A program made the position numbers and the translations under genes. The notes beneath the pieces were generated by a model. It was not told where the DNA came from, made no database searches, and was given only the letters and a program-made list of their open reading frames with translations. This document shows, one piece after another, positions 1 to 6,703 of a stretch of 7,151 bases of DNA (position 1 is the stretch's first letter; each line of letters opens with the position of its first letter). Origin of the DNA: Spirochaetaceae bacterium (GTDB lineage: Bacteria; Spirochaetota; Spirochaetia; Treponematales; Breznakiellaceae); the NCBI GenBank assembly GCA_031278935.1, contig JAITJK010000214.1, forward strand, positions 1 through 7,151. Direction: 5' to 3'.

Positions 1-927
1 ACTGGAGTGTCCGGGTCGGGGAAGTCCACCCTCCTTTCAGACGTACTCTACCCTGCTCTGGCCAACCGGCTGCACCAGACCAGTCATCCAGAAGGGGCCT
101 ATAAGAAGCTTGAGGGGACGGAGCTCATCGACAAGGTGATCGATATTGATCAAAGCCCCATCGGCCGGACGCCCCGGTCCAACCCAGCCACCTATGTGGG
201 GGTGTTTACGGGAATTCGGGACCTTTTTGCGGGCCTTCCGGAAGCGAAGATCCGGGGCTACAAAAGCGGACGTTTTTCTTTTAATGTCCGGGGGGGCCGG
301 TGCGAACACTGCGAGGGAGACGGGACTATCAAGATCGAGATGAACTTCCTGCCGGACGTGTACATTACCTGCGATGTGTGTCATGGTCGGCGCTTCAACC
401 AGGAAACCCTGGAGATCCGGTACAAGGGCAAGAACATCGCGGACGTGCTGGACATGACCATTGAAGAGGCCGCAGACTTCTTTATTCATATCCCCCATAT
501 CGCCCGGAAGATGAGCACCCTCCTTTCGGTGGGACTTGGGTATGTGAAGCTCGGCCAGTCGGCGCTGACCCTTTCCGGGGGTGAGGCCCAGCGGGTGAAG
601 CTGGCCCTGGAGCTCTCCAAGCGCTCCACCGGCAAGACGGTCTACCTGCTGGACGAGCCTACTACGGGGCTCCATTTCGCGGACGTGAAGCAGCTTATGG
701 CGGTAATTCAGCGCCTGGTGGATCAGGGTAACACCGTAGTGATGATTGAACATAACCTAGACGTCCTCTCCCAGGCGGATCACCTCATTGACTTAGGTCC
801 GGAAGGAGGAGACCGGGGCGGCCAGGTGGTAACCCAGGGGACTCCAGAAGCCGTGGCCTGCTATGAAGGATCCTATACCGGCCGGTACCTCAAGGAACTG
901 CTTTCCCGCCGGGCTGCCCAACGGTGA
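1..927 (+). CDS. uvrA: UvrA, excinuclease ABC subunit A (C-terminal part, 5' end outside window)
   Basis: UvrA is the damage-sensing ATPase of nucleotide-excision repair. It acts as a cytoplasmic dimer, finds distorted DNA with UvrB, loads UvrB and leaves. The window opens inside the second ABC ATPase, and the reading frame runs from base 1, so the 5' part is lost. Visible motifs in order: Walker A GVSGSGKST (4-30); the zinc finger with cysteines encoded at 301, 310, 370 and 379, giving C-X2-C-X19-C-X2-C as in E. coli UvrA; the ABC signature LSGGEAQRVKLA from 571; Walker B YLLDEPTTGLH from 643; and the H-loop MIEHN from 742. The C-terminal end (GPEGGD...GTPEAVA...SYTGRYLKELL) is typical for the family and ends in TGA at 925-927. 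Nothing looks broken. The last codons overlap the start of the next gene by four bases. Family assignment is essentially certain. Confidence 0.98.
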   Translation, partial: TGVSGSGKSTLLSDVLYPALANRLHQTSHPEGAYKKLEGTELIDKVIDIDQSPIGRTPRSNPATYVGVFTGIRDLFAGLPEAKIRGYKSGRFSFNVRGGRCEHCEGDGTIKIEMNFLPDVYITCDVCHGRRFNQETLEIRYKGKNIADVLDMTIEEAADFFIHIPHIARKMSTLLSVGLGYVKLGQSALTLSGGEAQRVKLALELSKRSTGKTVYLLDEPTTGLHFADVKQLMAVIQRLVDQGNTVVMIEHNLDVLSQADHLIDLGPEGGDRGGQVVTQGTPEAVACYEGSYTGRYLKELLSRRAAQR

Positions 928-3900
928 GAGCCCTCAGGCGGGTCTTCGCCGCCTGGGGCCTGTGGGGGCTCCTCGCCGGGACGCCGGGGGTGTACGCCCA
1001 AGACGTGCCAGATATAACGGCGGAAGTGGAAGCGGAGGAGGGGGTGGAGGGGCTTGTGGGTGAGGAAGCGGCTGAAGAGGAGGCGGAAGCGACCCTGAGC
1101 CCAGAACAGCAGGTCTTGGAAATGGATATTAAGACCTCTTCCTTAATAGAGCTTGCCGCCTGGTGCCGGACCTTGAACTTAAGCGAGGGGGGAAGCCGGG
1201 AGGACTTGGCCAACCGCCTGCGGGACTACTTTAGCTTGCCCCTACCCTGGGACGGTGAGCGGGAGGCCCAGGGGAACGGGACGGCCAAGAAACAGACCAG
1301 CATCACCATTGAATCCGCCCGGAGCACCGAATACTTTACCCTGGAGGTGGTGGACGAGGAATACGCCCGACTGCGGGGGCACGTGGTGGTGAGTCTTAAA
1401 GAGGAGGATACGGTACACCGGATACAGGCCGGGGAAATCCTGTATAACCGGACCCAGAATATAATGAGTGCCTCCGGAGGGGTGGAGTACCGCAAGGAAA
1501 CCCGGGATACCGTCGAAATCTTTAAGGGAGATGCCATCACGGTGAACCTAGACACCTGGTCCAGCGTCTTCATCGGTGGGCTTACGGAGAAATCCATGGC
1601 CGATAACGCCACGGCTTACCAGTTTGCCGGAACCCTCATCTCCCGCAGCGACGAGGAGGTAACGGTTATGAGCGAGGCCACGGTTTCCAACGCCAAGAAT
1701 CCCGACGCCCTGTGGTCCCTCAAGGCCTATAAGCTCTGGCTCCTGCCCGGGTCAGACTGGGCGGTCTTGAGCGGGGTCCTCCACGTGGGAGAGATACCGG
1801 TCTTGTATATTCCCTTCTTTTACTTTCCTGCGGACGAGATTATCTTTCACCCGGTCATCGGAACCCGGTCCCGGGAGGGCAATTTTGTCCAGACCACCAC
1901 CTATCTCTTGGGCCGGCCAAAGGCCAATCCCGCTGCAGAAAGCTCCATTGCCAAGATCCTGGGGAACAGTGCGAATATGGAAAAAGAGCGCCAAGGCCTC
2001 TTCCTCCGTAGTACGGGCCGTAAGTCCCGGGACCCCAACGACACGCGGCTATCGGTGCTCTTCGATACCTACGCAAACCTGGGAACCTACCTGGGGACCG
2101 AGCTTACCCTGCCGCGTCAAGGGATTTTCGGGGGCATGGACTTTTCCGCCGGGGCGGGTTTCACCCGGACCATCTACCGGCTTAATACCGGGTATTCTCC
2201 TTTCGCTGAATACGACGGTACGGATCAGTGGAATAAGGCCTATTTCTTTGCCCATGAAATCCCGGCGCGTTACCGCATGGAAACCAAGGGTTCCCTGGGC
2301 GGGAAATATGGCTCCTTCGGTTGGAGTCTCCCCTTCTACGCGGACCCCTTTGTGAACCAGGACTTCATGGATCGCAGCGAGGAAATGGATTGGGTTGGTA
2401 TGGCCAAGGGAGACGAGGAGGAGGAAACGGAAGAACAACAAAACTCCTCGGCCTTAGGGTCCTATGAATGGCGCTTAAACGCCACGGTTACCCCCTCCAT
2501 GCGGGTCCTCTCGCCCTATATCTCCACCTTTTCCATTTCCAGTTTAAGCACTTCCCTGGCCTTTCGCACCCGCACCTCCGCTCAGGTGAGCGCCGCCTCC
2601 CCAACTTCGCCGGAGCGGGTCTTCTTCTACCCCGATAAGTGGAGCATATATTCCATCAGTACTTCCATCGCGGGGACGCCCTTTGCCCTGGGAAGCCCTG
2701 ATCCGAACGCGGCAGTGGCGAAGGAAGCGGAGGAACCAGGGGAGGACCCCTTTCGCGGCATCGGGACTCCGCGCTCCCCCTGGGAAGACGCGCAGGAGCA
2801 GAAAGCGCCGGCAAGCCCCTGGGACGAGGTGCGGCCTCCGGTGCTGTTCCAGCAGTTCGACATCCCCAAAAATGGCGGCCCTCGCCTGGCCTTTGATTAC
2901 CGCTTTGCCCCCACCAGCGCCTCAGAACTGCAATACCGCTCCTCGGCGCAGAACTGGCCTGAGCAGGAAGACATTGATTGGGAGGAAGTCTCTTCGGTCT
3001 TGAGTACCGTCGGTAGCGACGGGAGTATCGGTCTTACCCTGAGCGAGCCTGACACGGGCCTTTACACCACGGCGTTGCGCTTCACCGGTAACGGCCAATG
3101 GCAGGGCTACACCCATATCAACGAAGAAGCCGAGGAGTTTAACACCCCCTCGGCCCTGGAAAGCGCCCAGCTTAGAACCTATAACGCCACCTTGTTTACC
3201 ACTTCCTACGATATTACCACCACGGTGAAGCCTTTCTACGCGGACCCGGTCTTTGGGAACACCAATTTTCAGTACAGCTTGAAGGGGCTCTTGGTGAAGA
3301 GCCTGTTTGAGGGCACCGGTGCGGACCCTTCTTGGGATTTACAGTACGGGCGCTGGGACAAGGAGGATCTGACCACCCACCAGAGCGCAGCGAACCTCAG
3401 CGCTTCTATCCGGGAACTCTCCCAGGATCTGTCCATCACCGCAGACATCCCCCCGGAGGACCCCACCCTGGCGGGGAACCTGACGCTCCGGGTCTGGCGG
3501 ACCGAAACCAATGTGCAAGGGAAAATTCTTGAACCCTACAGTCCGGAGGATCGTTTTTTGGAGCCCTTGTATATGACGGAGACCTTGAAGTTCGGGGCGA
3601 AAAACGATTATTTTCTCAAGCAGCAGATAACCTACGATCCGGAGCTTGAGGAATACACTCAATGTACCTCGAGCCTATCCGTGGCGGGCCTTGCGGCGTC
3701 TTACACGGCCCTACGTTCCCGGACCTATACCCTGGAAACCACGGGCTGGGTTCAGTCCTCTGAGGACGAGGCCCTGCGTCCCCGGGATTTCAGTCTAAGC
3801 TATAACAAAACGGTGGCCCGCAAGGACCTTTGGAACAAGCGGCTTTCGTTTTCGGTGAATATCAACACCAATCTATCGGTTGATTTGCAGCGCTACACCT

Positions 3901-4331
3901 ATTCCCGCTACCAGTTCACCCTAGGTCTGACTCTGGGGATAAGTCATTTGCTGGACATAACCTTGAATACCTATTCGGAAAACGCCGTAGTGTTCCGGTA
4001 TTTGCAGCACCTGCCTTTTTTTGATCTCCCCGTGGAGCTACCAGGGGAGCAGAACCCTTTGGTGGACCTGCTTAACTCCTTCCGCTTTGACGACGATGCC
4101 TTACGGCGGAGTTCCGGTTTTAAGCTTAAGTCTTTCAAGTTGAGCCTGGTACACCATCTAGGCGATTGGGATGCCAAGCTGGGCATTACCCTGTCTCCGT
4201 ACCTTGACCCCAAGGGCTCACGGCCGGTATACACCTTCAATAACGAGATTTCCTTCCTCATCCAGTGGGCCCCTATTAGCGAAATCAAGACGGAAATAAA
4301 CGCCAATAAAGACAAAACCGTCATCAAATAA
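924..4331 (+). CDS. lptD: LptD/OstA-like outer-membrane assembly protein (1135 aa)
   Basis: Likely the spirochaete counterpart of LptD, the outer-membrane beta-barrel that inserts LPS or another glycolipid delivered by periplasmic OstA/LptA-type beta-jellyroll domains. The GTG start at 924 overlaps the uvrA stop as GTGA and is followed at once by a good signal peptide (RALRR, hydrophobic 7-24, cleavage likely after VYA at residue 25). Next come an acidic, Glu-rich linker (about 27-58), an SAP-like helical module (66-104), an OstA-like region (about 127-290; GHVVV, GDAITVN, GEILYN) and the LptD-type transition GEIPVLYIPFFYFP (289-302). The rest alternates short strands, as in a large barrel. 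It is interrupted by an acidic insert near 493-508 and a Pro/Glu/Trp-rich linker near 592-640. The motif PFYADP occurs at 470 and 770. There are only two cysteines, C81 and C914. It is longer than E. coli LptD (784 aa). The substrate is unknown; treponemes often lack classical LPS. Confidence 0.82.
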   Translation: MRALRRVFAAWGLWGLLAGTPGVYAQDVPDITAEVEAEEGVEGLVGEEAAEEEAEATLSPEQQVLEMDIKTSSLIELAAWCRTLNLSEGGSREDLANRLRDYFSLPLPWDGEREAQGNGTAKKQTSITIESARSTEYFTLEVVDEEYARLRGHVVVSLKEEDTVHRIQAGEILYNRTQNIMSASGGVEYRKETRDTVEIFKGDAITVNLDTWSSVFIGGLTEKSMADNATAYQFAGTLISRSDEEVTVMSEATVSNAKNPDALWSLKAYKLWLLPGSDWAVLSGVLHVGEIPVLYIPFFYFPADEIIFHPVIGTRSREGNFVQTTTYLLGRPKANPAAESSIAKILGNSANMEKERQGLFLRSTGRKSRDPNDTRLSVLFDTYANLGTYLGTELTLPRQGIFGGMDFSAGAGFTRTIYRLNTGYSPFAEYDGTDQWNKAYFFAHEIPARYRMETKGSLGGKYGSFGWSLPFYADPFVNQDFMDRSEEMDWVGMAKGDEEEETEEQQNSSALGSYEWRLNATVTPSMRVLSPYISTFSISSLSTSLAFRTRTSAQVSAASPTSPERVFFYPDKWSIYSISTSIAGTPFALGSPDPNAAVAKEAEEPGEDPFRGIGTPRSPWEDAQEQKAPASPWDEVRPPVLFQQFDIPKNGGPRLAFDYRFAPTSASELQYRSSAQNWPEQEDIDWEEVSSVLSTVGSDGSIGLTLSEPDTGLYTTALRFTGNGQWQGYTHINEEAEEFNTPSALESAQLRTYNATLFTTSYDITTTVKPFYADPVFGNTNFQYSLKGLLVKSLFEGTGADPSWDLQYGRWDKEDLTTHQSAANLSASIRELSQDLSITADIPPEDPTLAGNLTLRVWRTETNVQGKILEPYSPEDRFLEPLYMTETLKFGAKNDYFLKQQITYDPELEEYTQCTSSLSVAGLAASYTALRSRTYTLETTGWVQSSEDEALRPRDFSLSYNKTVARKDLWNKRLSFSVNINTNLSVDLQRYTYSRYQFTLGLTLGISHLLDITLNTYSENAVVFRYLQHLPFFDLPVELPGEQNPLVDLLNSFRFDDDALRRSSGFKLKSFKLSLVHHLGDWDAKLGITLSPYLDPKGSRPVYTFNNEISFLIQWAPISEIKTEINANKDKTVIK
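1119..1235 (+). other. SAP-like helix-extended-helix module inside the LptD-like protein
   Basis: Residues 66-104 of the LptD-like protein follow the SAP pattern: a short helix with LIELAAWCRTLNL, a turn rich in Gly/Ser (SEGGS), then a second helix REDLANRLRDYF ending in an aromatic. In nuclear and bacterial proteins SAP modules usually bind nucleic acid. Here the module follows a signal peptide and acidic linker, so it should lie in the periplasm and probably serves as a protein- or envelope-binding element. The assignment comes from pattern reading only; a chance two-helix match is possible. Confidence 0.5.
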
Positions 4332-4424
4332 CGCCATAAGCCGCCTTAAATTGCGCGCCTTTATTCCCGGCTCACGAGACTTTGGAGGAGGGGCTCTAGA
4401 GCGGTTCGGAGGGTCGCAAAGACC

Positions 4425-5243
4425 TTATACCAAGCCGTAATGCCTGAAGGCTTTGGCCACCCCATCGTTTTCCAGGGTATCCGTAACCCATTCCGCTGCC
4501 TTTTTGAGCCCTGGGTCTCCATTACCCATAGCCACTCCATGACCACAGCAGTGAAACATAGACAGATCATTATCCCCATCCCCTATGGCGATACTGTTTT
4601 CCTTGGATATGCCCCAATGAGAGAGGACCTGTTCCACCGCTCTCCCCTTATTGATCCCTGCAGGACTCATTTCCCCGCTGTTTCTACCGTAAAAAGGCAT
4701 GGAACACTGGACAACATCACATTCCCCTGAGAATTCCCGTCGGATCGCCTCAAGAGAAAGGTTCCCGGCATCGCAAAAAATGACTTTCCCCACATCCTCC
4801 AGCTCCGCACTCAGGGGCCCCTGGATTACCTGCTCCAGTTGGATGTAGGTCTGAATCAAATCCTGAAAAGGGGATTGCTTCCGCTGGAAATAGTCAAACA
4901 CCTTTGGAGAGGCCAGCAGACATTGCGAGCGCTCAAAGGTACAGCCGATCCCCCGGCTCTCAAAAAAGCCAATGATATGGGCTAGGACCTGCGGAGTAAA
5001 CCGATTTTGGAAAATCGTCTCCCCCTGTAGGTCGATGCGGGCCCCTCCGGCACTGATAACGCCGTCGAAGCCCAAGGACAAGATATCCTCTCCAATCACG
5101 TAATGGGCCCTGCCCGTAGCCACACACAAGCGGTGCCCCGCCTCTTTCGCCTTTTTACATGCCTCCTCAGCGGACCGGGGGATCTGCAAATCCCACCCTA
5201 CCAAGGTCCCGTCAACATCCAGGAAAACAGCCTTTCTATCCAT
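4425..5243 (-). CDS. Cof-type HAD-IIB family phosphatase (272 aa)
   Basis: A cytoplasmic haloacid-dehalogenase-superfamily hydrolase of the Cof/IIB class, which removes phosphate from small molecules such as sugar phosphates or flavin and pyridoxal nucleotides. The substrate cannot be read from sequence. All four catalytic motifs are present: motif I FLDVDGTL with nucleophile D9 and acid D11; motif II VATGR with T43; motif III K199 in NKGRAVEQ; motif IV GDGDND with D222, D224 and D226. The large middle part (about 80-190) is the C2 cap typical of type IIB, and the length is normal for the class. The ATG at 5243 was chosen because GGAGG lies six bases upstream and the conserved core starts right after it. 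An upstream GTG at 5273 would only add a Gly/Arg-rich tail (EALGGGRRG). It converges with the lptD-like gene, leaving 93 bases between the stops with no obvious terminator. Confidence 0.9.
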   Translation of the reverse strand: MDRKAVFLDVDGTLVGWDLQIPRSAEEACKKAKEAGHRLCVATGRAHYVIGEDILSLGFDGVISAGGARIDLQGETIFQNRFTPQVLAHIIGFFESRGIGCTFERSQCLLASPKVFDYFQRKQSPFQDLIQTYIQLEQVIQGPLSAELEDVGKVIFCDAGNLSLEAIRREFSGECDVVQCSMPFYGRNSGEMSPAGINKGRAVEQVLSHWGISKENSIAIGDGDNDLSMFHCCGHGVAMGNGDPGLKKAAEWVTDTLENDGVAKAFRHYGLV

Positions 5244-5255
5244 ACCTCTCCTCCC
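5244..5255 (-). promoter_or_regulatory. Ribosome binding site that decides the start of the HAD gene
   Basis: On the minus strand the bases read GGGAGGAGAGGT directly before ATG at 5243. The GGAGG core (5250-5254) sits six bases from the ATG, an ideal spacing, and supports the internal ATG over the GTG at 5273. Confidence 0.75.
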
Positions 5256-5261
5256 GCCCCC

Positions 5262-5287
5262 AAGCGCTTCCACCGCCGGCGGCGCTT
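5262..5287 (-). repeat. Inverted repeat (6-bp arms) just upstream of the HAD ribosome binding site
   Basis: AAGCGC (5262-5267) and GCGCTT (5282-5287) are perfect complements. The interval contains the GC-only palindrome CCGCCGGCGG (5273-5282), which gives an alternative fold. The hairpin would lie in the 5' untranslated part of the HAD transcript, about seven bases from the SD stretch. No T-run follows, so it is not a classical terminator. Confidence 0.4.
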
Positions 5288-5301
5288 TGAAACTGCTGGT
5301 G

Positions 5302-5307
5302 AGTATA
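5302..5307 (-). promoter_or_regulatory. Possible -10 box for the HAD gene
   Basis: TATACT on the minus strand lies about 60 bases upstream of the HAD start, between the two minus-strand genes. No good -35 hexamer sits at the usual distance. A CCAGG-CAGT-CCTGG inverted repeat (5315-5328) occupies the spacer region and could be an operator or chance. Weak evidence. Confidence 0.25.
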
Positions 5308-5380
5308 GCTTATCCCAGGCAGTCCTGGCCACCCCACCCCAAGGACGAGGTCTAAGCCCGCGAGGACCCGCCCCCAGGGC

Positions 5381-6172
5381 TCACCTCAGGTTCAGGTGTA
5401 CTTGGGGGCTGTTTTCAAAGGCGGAAGGGGCTACCTCGGTACGTGAGGATAGTTCTACGGCGGTTAATTGCATGGTCCAGGCAAAAGCCTTATCGCCGAC
5501 GGTGACCAGCCCTGGGGGAAGCTGTACCTCGCTCAGGTGGGACCAAGCAAAAGCCCCCGCTCCAATGGTAGTAAGGCCTTCGGGGAAGTCCAGGGTGCTT
5601 AAAAGCGCCCCGTAAAAGGCATAATCCCCGATAATCGTAACCCCGGAAGGAACGGTATAGTGAGAGCCGGTCTTGCCTCGGGGATAGGTGTGTATCCGAG
5701 TCTGGGCCTTATCAAACAAGACCCCGTTCACCACGATAAAGTCTTGATTTTCTGGGTCTACGGTAATGATCTTTAAGGTCTCTATATCCAGGGACATATA
5801 CCCCAGCGTCTTAATCCCCGCAGTGAGGTGTACCCGGCGTAACTGCGTCCCGGTAAAGGCGCCGTTCCCGATATGGTTAAGGGTGGGCGGGAACTGCACC
5901 CCCCGTAACTGCGTATGGGCAAAGGCCCCTCGGCCAATGGAGGTCAGTTCCTCTGGAAACTCCAGGGCGCTTAATCGCGTCCCCGCAAAGGCCAGCTCTC
6001 CAATGGTGGTCAGCCCTTTGGGCAGCTTCACCGTGTAAAGGGGCTTTTGGTAAAAGGCGTGTCTGCCTACCTCGGTAATGCCCTCAGGAATCGCTAGATT
6101 CCCCCGGGTCCCCCGGTACTCCACCAGCACGGTTCCCTCAATCAGTAATTCTTCATTCAGACTCTCATCCAT
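5381..6172 (-). CDS. BspA-type leucine-rich-repeat protein without signal peptide (263 aa)
   Basis: A short protein made almost entirely of BspA/LRR_5-type repeats, a fold that usually mediates protein-protein or surface contacts. The N-terminus (LIEGTVLVEYRGTRGNLAIP) is the usual lead-in of treponemal members. Then come repeats of 22 residues with the pattern L-x-x-(L/V)-x-(F/L)-P-x-x-L-x-x-I-G-x-x-A-F, for example LSALEFPEELTSIGRGAF. In the middle is the variant unit VDPENQDFIVVNGVLFDK...TYPRGKTG that punctuates such arrays; two or three more repeats and a degenerate last unit follow. ATG at 6172 is the first possible start: an in-frame TAA lies only six codons upstream (6188-6190). The missing signal peptide is therefore not a mis-called start, and the protein is predicted to be cytoplasmic unless exported in another way. 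The Shine-Dalgarno match is weak (AAGGGG, 11 bases away). Binding partner unknown. Confidence 0.9.
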   Translation of the reverse strand: MDESLNEELLIEGTVLVEYRGTRGNLAIPEGITEVGRHAFYQKPLYTVKLPKGLTTIGELAFAGTRLSALEFPEELTSIGRGAFAHTQLRGVQFPPTLNHIGNGAFTGTQLRRVHLTAGIKTLGYMSLDIETLKIITVDPENQDFIVVNGVLFDKAQTRIHTYPRGKTGSHYTVPSGVTIIGDYAFYGALLSTLDFPEGLTTIGAGAFAWSHLSEVQLPPGLVTVGDKAFAWTMQLTAVELSSRTEVAPSAFENSPQVHLNLR

Positions 6173-6183
6173 ACTATAATCAT

Positions 6184-6189
6184 CCCCTT
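6184..6189 (-). promoter_or_regulatory. Weak, distant Shine-Dalgarno of the LRR gene
   Basis: AAGGGG on the minus strand lies 11 bases from the ATG at 6172. It is the only purine-rich candidate, and it overlaps the in-frame TAA that bounds the frame upstream. The poor match suggests low translation, or initiation that depends on little else. Confidence 0.35.
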
Positions 6190-6202
6190 ATTCGTCAGTG
6201 AC

Positions 6203-6330
6203 TTTAAAGCCTACGACCGGCCGCGTGGCAAGTGGGTGGCCAAACTGAGATTATAGCCTACCAGACTTTTCTCTTTTTGTCGAATTTACGGACCCTCAAG
6301 CGGGTTTAAAGCCCGTACTGGCCACGTGGC
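6203..6330. repeat. Imperfect 27-bp direct repeat, two copies about 100 bp apart
   Basis: Copy A (6203-6229) and copy B (6305-6330) share TTTAAAGCC, then 6-7 unlike bases, then GGCC(G/A)CGTGGC. The first block matches 9 of 9 and the second 10 of 11. Copy B contains the perfect palindrome GCCACGTGGC (6321-6330). The copies lie on either side of the possible TATAAT promoter of the LRR gene, so they could be protein-binding sites or the mark of an old duplication or insertion. Confidence 0.6.
6250..6255 (-). promoter_or_regulatory. Possible -10 box (TATAAT) for the LRR gene
   Basis: A perfect TATAAT on the minus strand, 77 bases from the LRR start codon. A TCGACA hexamer lies upstream but at 22 bases, too far for a standard sigma-70 -35 element. 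The box falls between the two copies of the direct repeat at 6203-6229 and 6305-6330. Confidence 0.35.
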
Positions 6331-6458
6331 TAGGGAACAGAGCACACCTCGTTTCTTGCGTCAGCTTTAGGGTCAGCGCCACGATATAGATAACGCAAGT
6401 TCAATGAAGAAGACCGTATCGGTGAGGCTTTTTTCTTCCTGGCTTTGACGTAACCCGT

Positions 6459-6538
6459 GTCATTGCGAGGAGCGTAGCGACGAAGTAAACCAGACGAGCA
6501 TTCACTACACGGGATTGCTTCACTTCGTTTGCAATGAC
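6459..6538. mobile_element. 80-bp MITE-like palindromic repeat (GTCATTGC...GCAATGAC)
   Basis: The element begins GTCATTGCGAGGAGCGTAGC and ends GCTTCACTTCGTTTGCAATGAC. Its ends are inverted copies: the outer 8 bp are perfect, and the inner part matches with small gaps and changes. This is the widespread palindromic repeat whose chance translations contain strings like RHCEERSDAAIP and LRRFAPRND. Here the minus strand gives RHCKRSEAIP and LLRRYAPRND. It has no coding capacity of its own and would need a transposase in trans. The shortened right arm and divergent centre suggest an old copy. Confidence 0.8.
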
Positions 6539-6703
6539 GCTCCACAAGATAGAGGAACCAAAAAACATACGTCCCTATCCCTATTCCAACGGCCATCCGA
6601 GCTGCGCTTACACCGGGAAACTATGCCCACCCATTCAAATACCAGAGGATCCACCACGGCGCCTCTCATGGGGTAGGTAGTTCCTGTAGCCAATAGCTGC
6701 TTT

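Noticed and set aside
37..753. Long open frame of 238 codons on the minus strand
   Set aside because: It is antisense to the UvrA motifs, which are unmistakable on the plus strand, and is an effect of GC-rich codon use.
1885..2441. Overlapping open frames of 130-156 codons on both strands
   Set aside because: They lie wholly inside the LptD-like gene and have biased, unprotein-like composition.
4332..4424. Possible bidirectional terminator between the convergent genes
   Set aside because: Only short pairs are present (AGCCG/CGGCT with a 25-base loop, GGTC-GCAAA-GACC, palindrome GCTCTAGAGC), and none is followed by a T-run on either strand.
5244..5273. Upstream GTG start at 5273 for the HAD gene
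   Set aside because: It adds only a Gly/Arg-rich stretch formed by the leader hairpin and SD sequence, while ATG at 5243 has an ideal SD and begins at the conserved core.
5103..5615. Plus-strand open frame of 170 codons
   Set aside because: It crosses the start of the HAD gene, the intergenic gap and the end of the LRR gene. It is rich in Pro, Arg and Ser and is explained as a shadow of the two minus-strand genes.
6406..6438. Hairpin with T-run (ACCG-TAT-CGGT then TTTTTT) resembling a terminator
   Set aside because: The stem has only four pairs, the T-run is five bases away, and no plus-strand gene precedes it.
6330..6596. Open frame of 88 codons on the minus strand
   Set aside because: Its middle is a translation of the palindromic repeat at 6459-6538 (RHCKRSEAIP, LLRRYAPRND), a known source of false genes. 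It has no recognisable domain.
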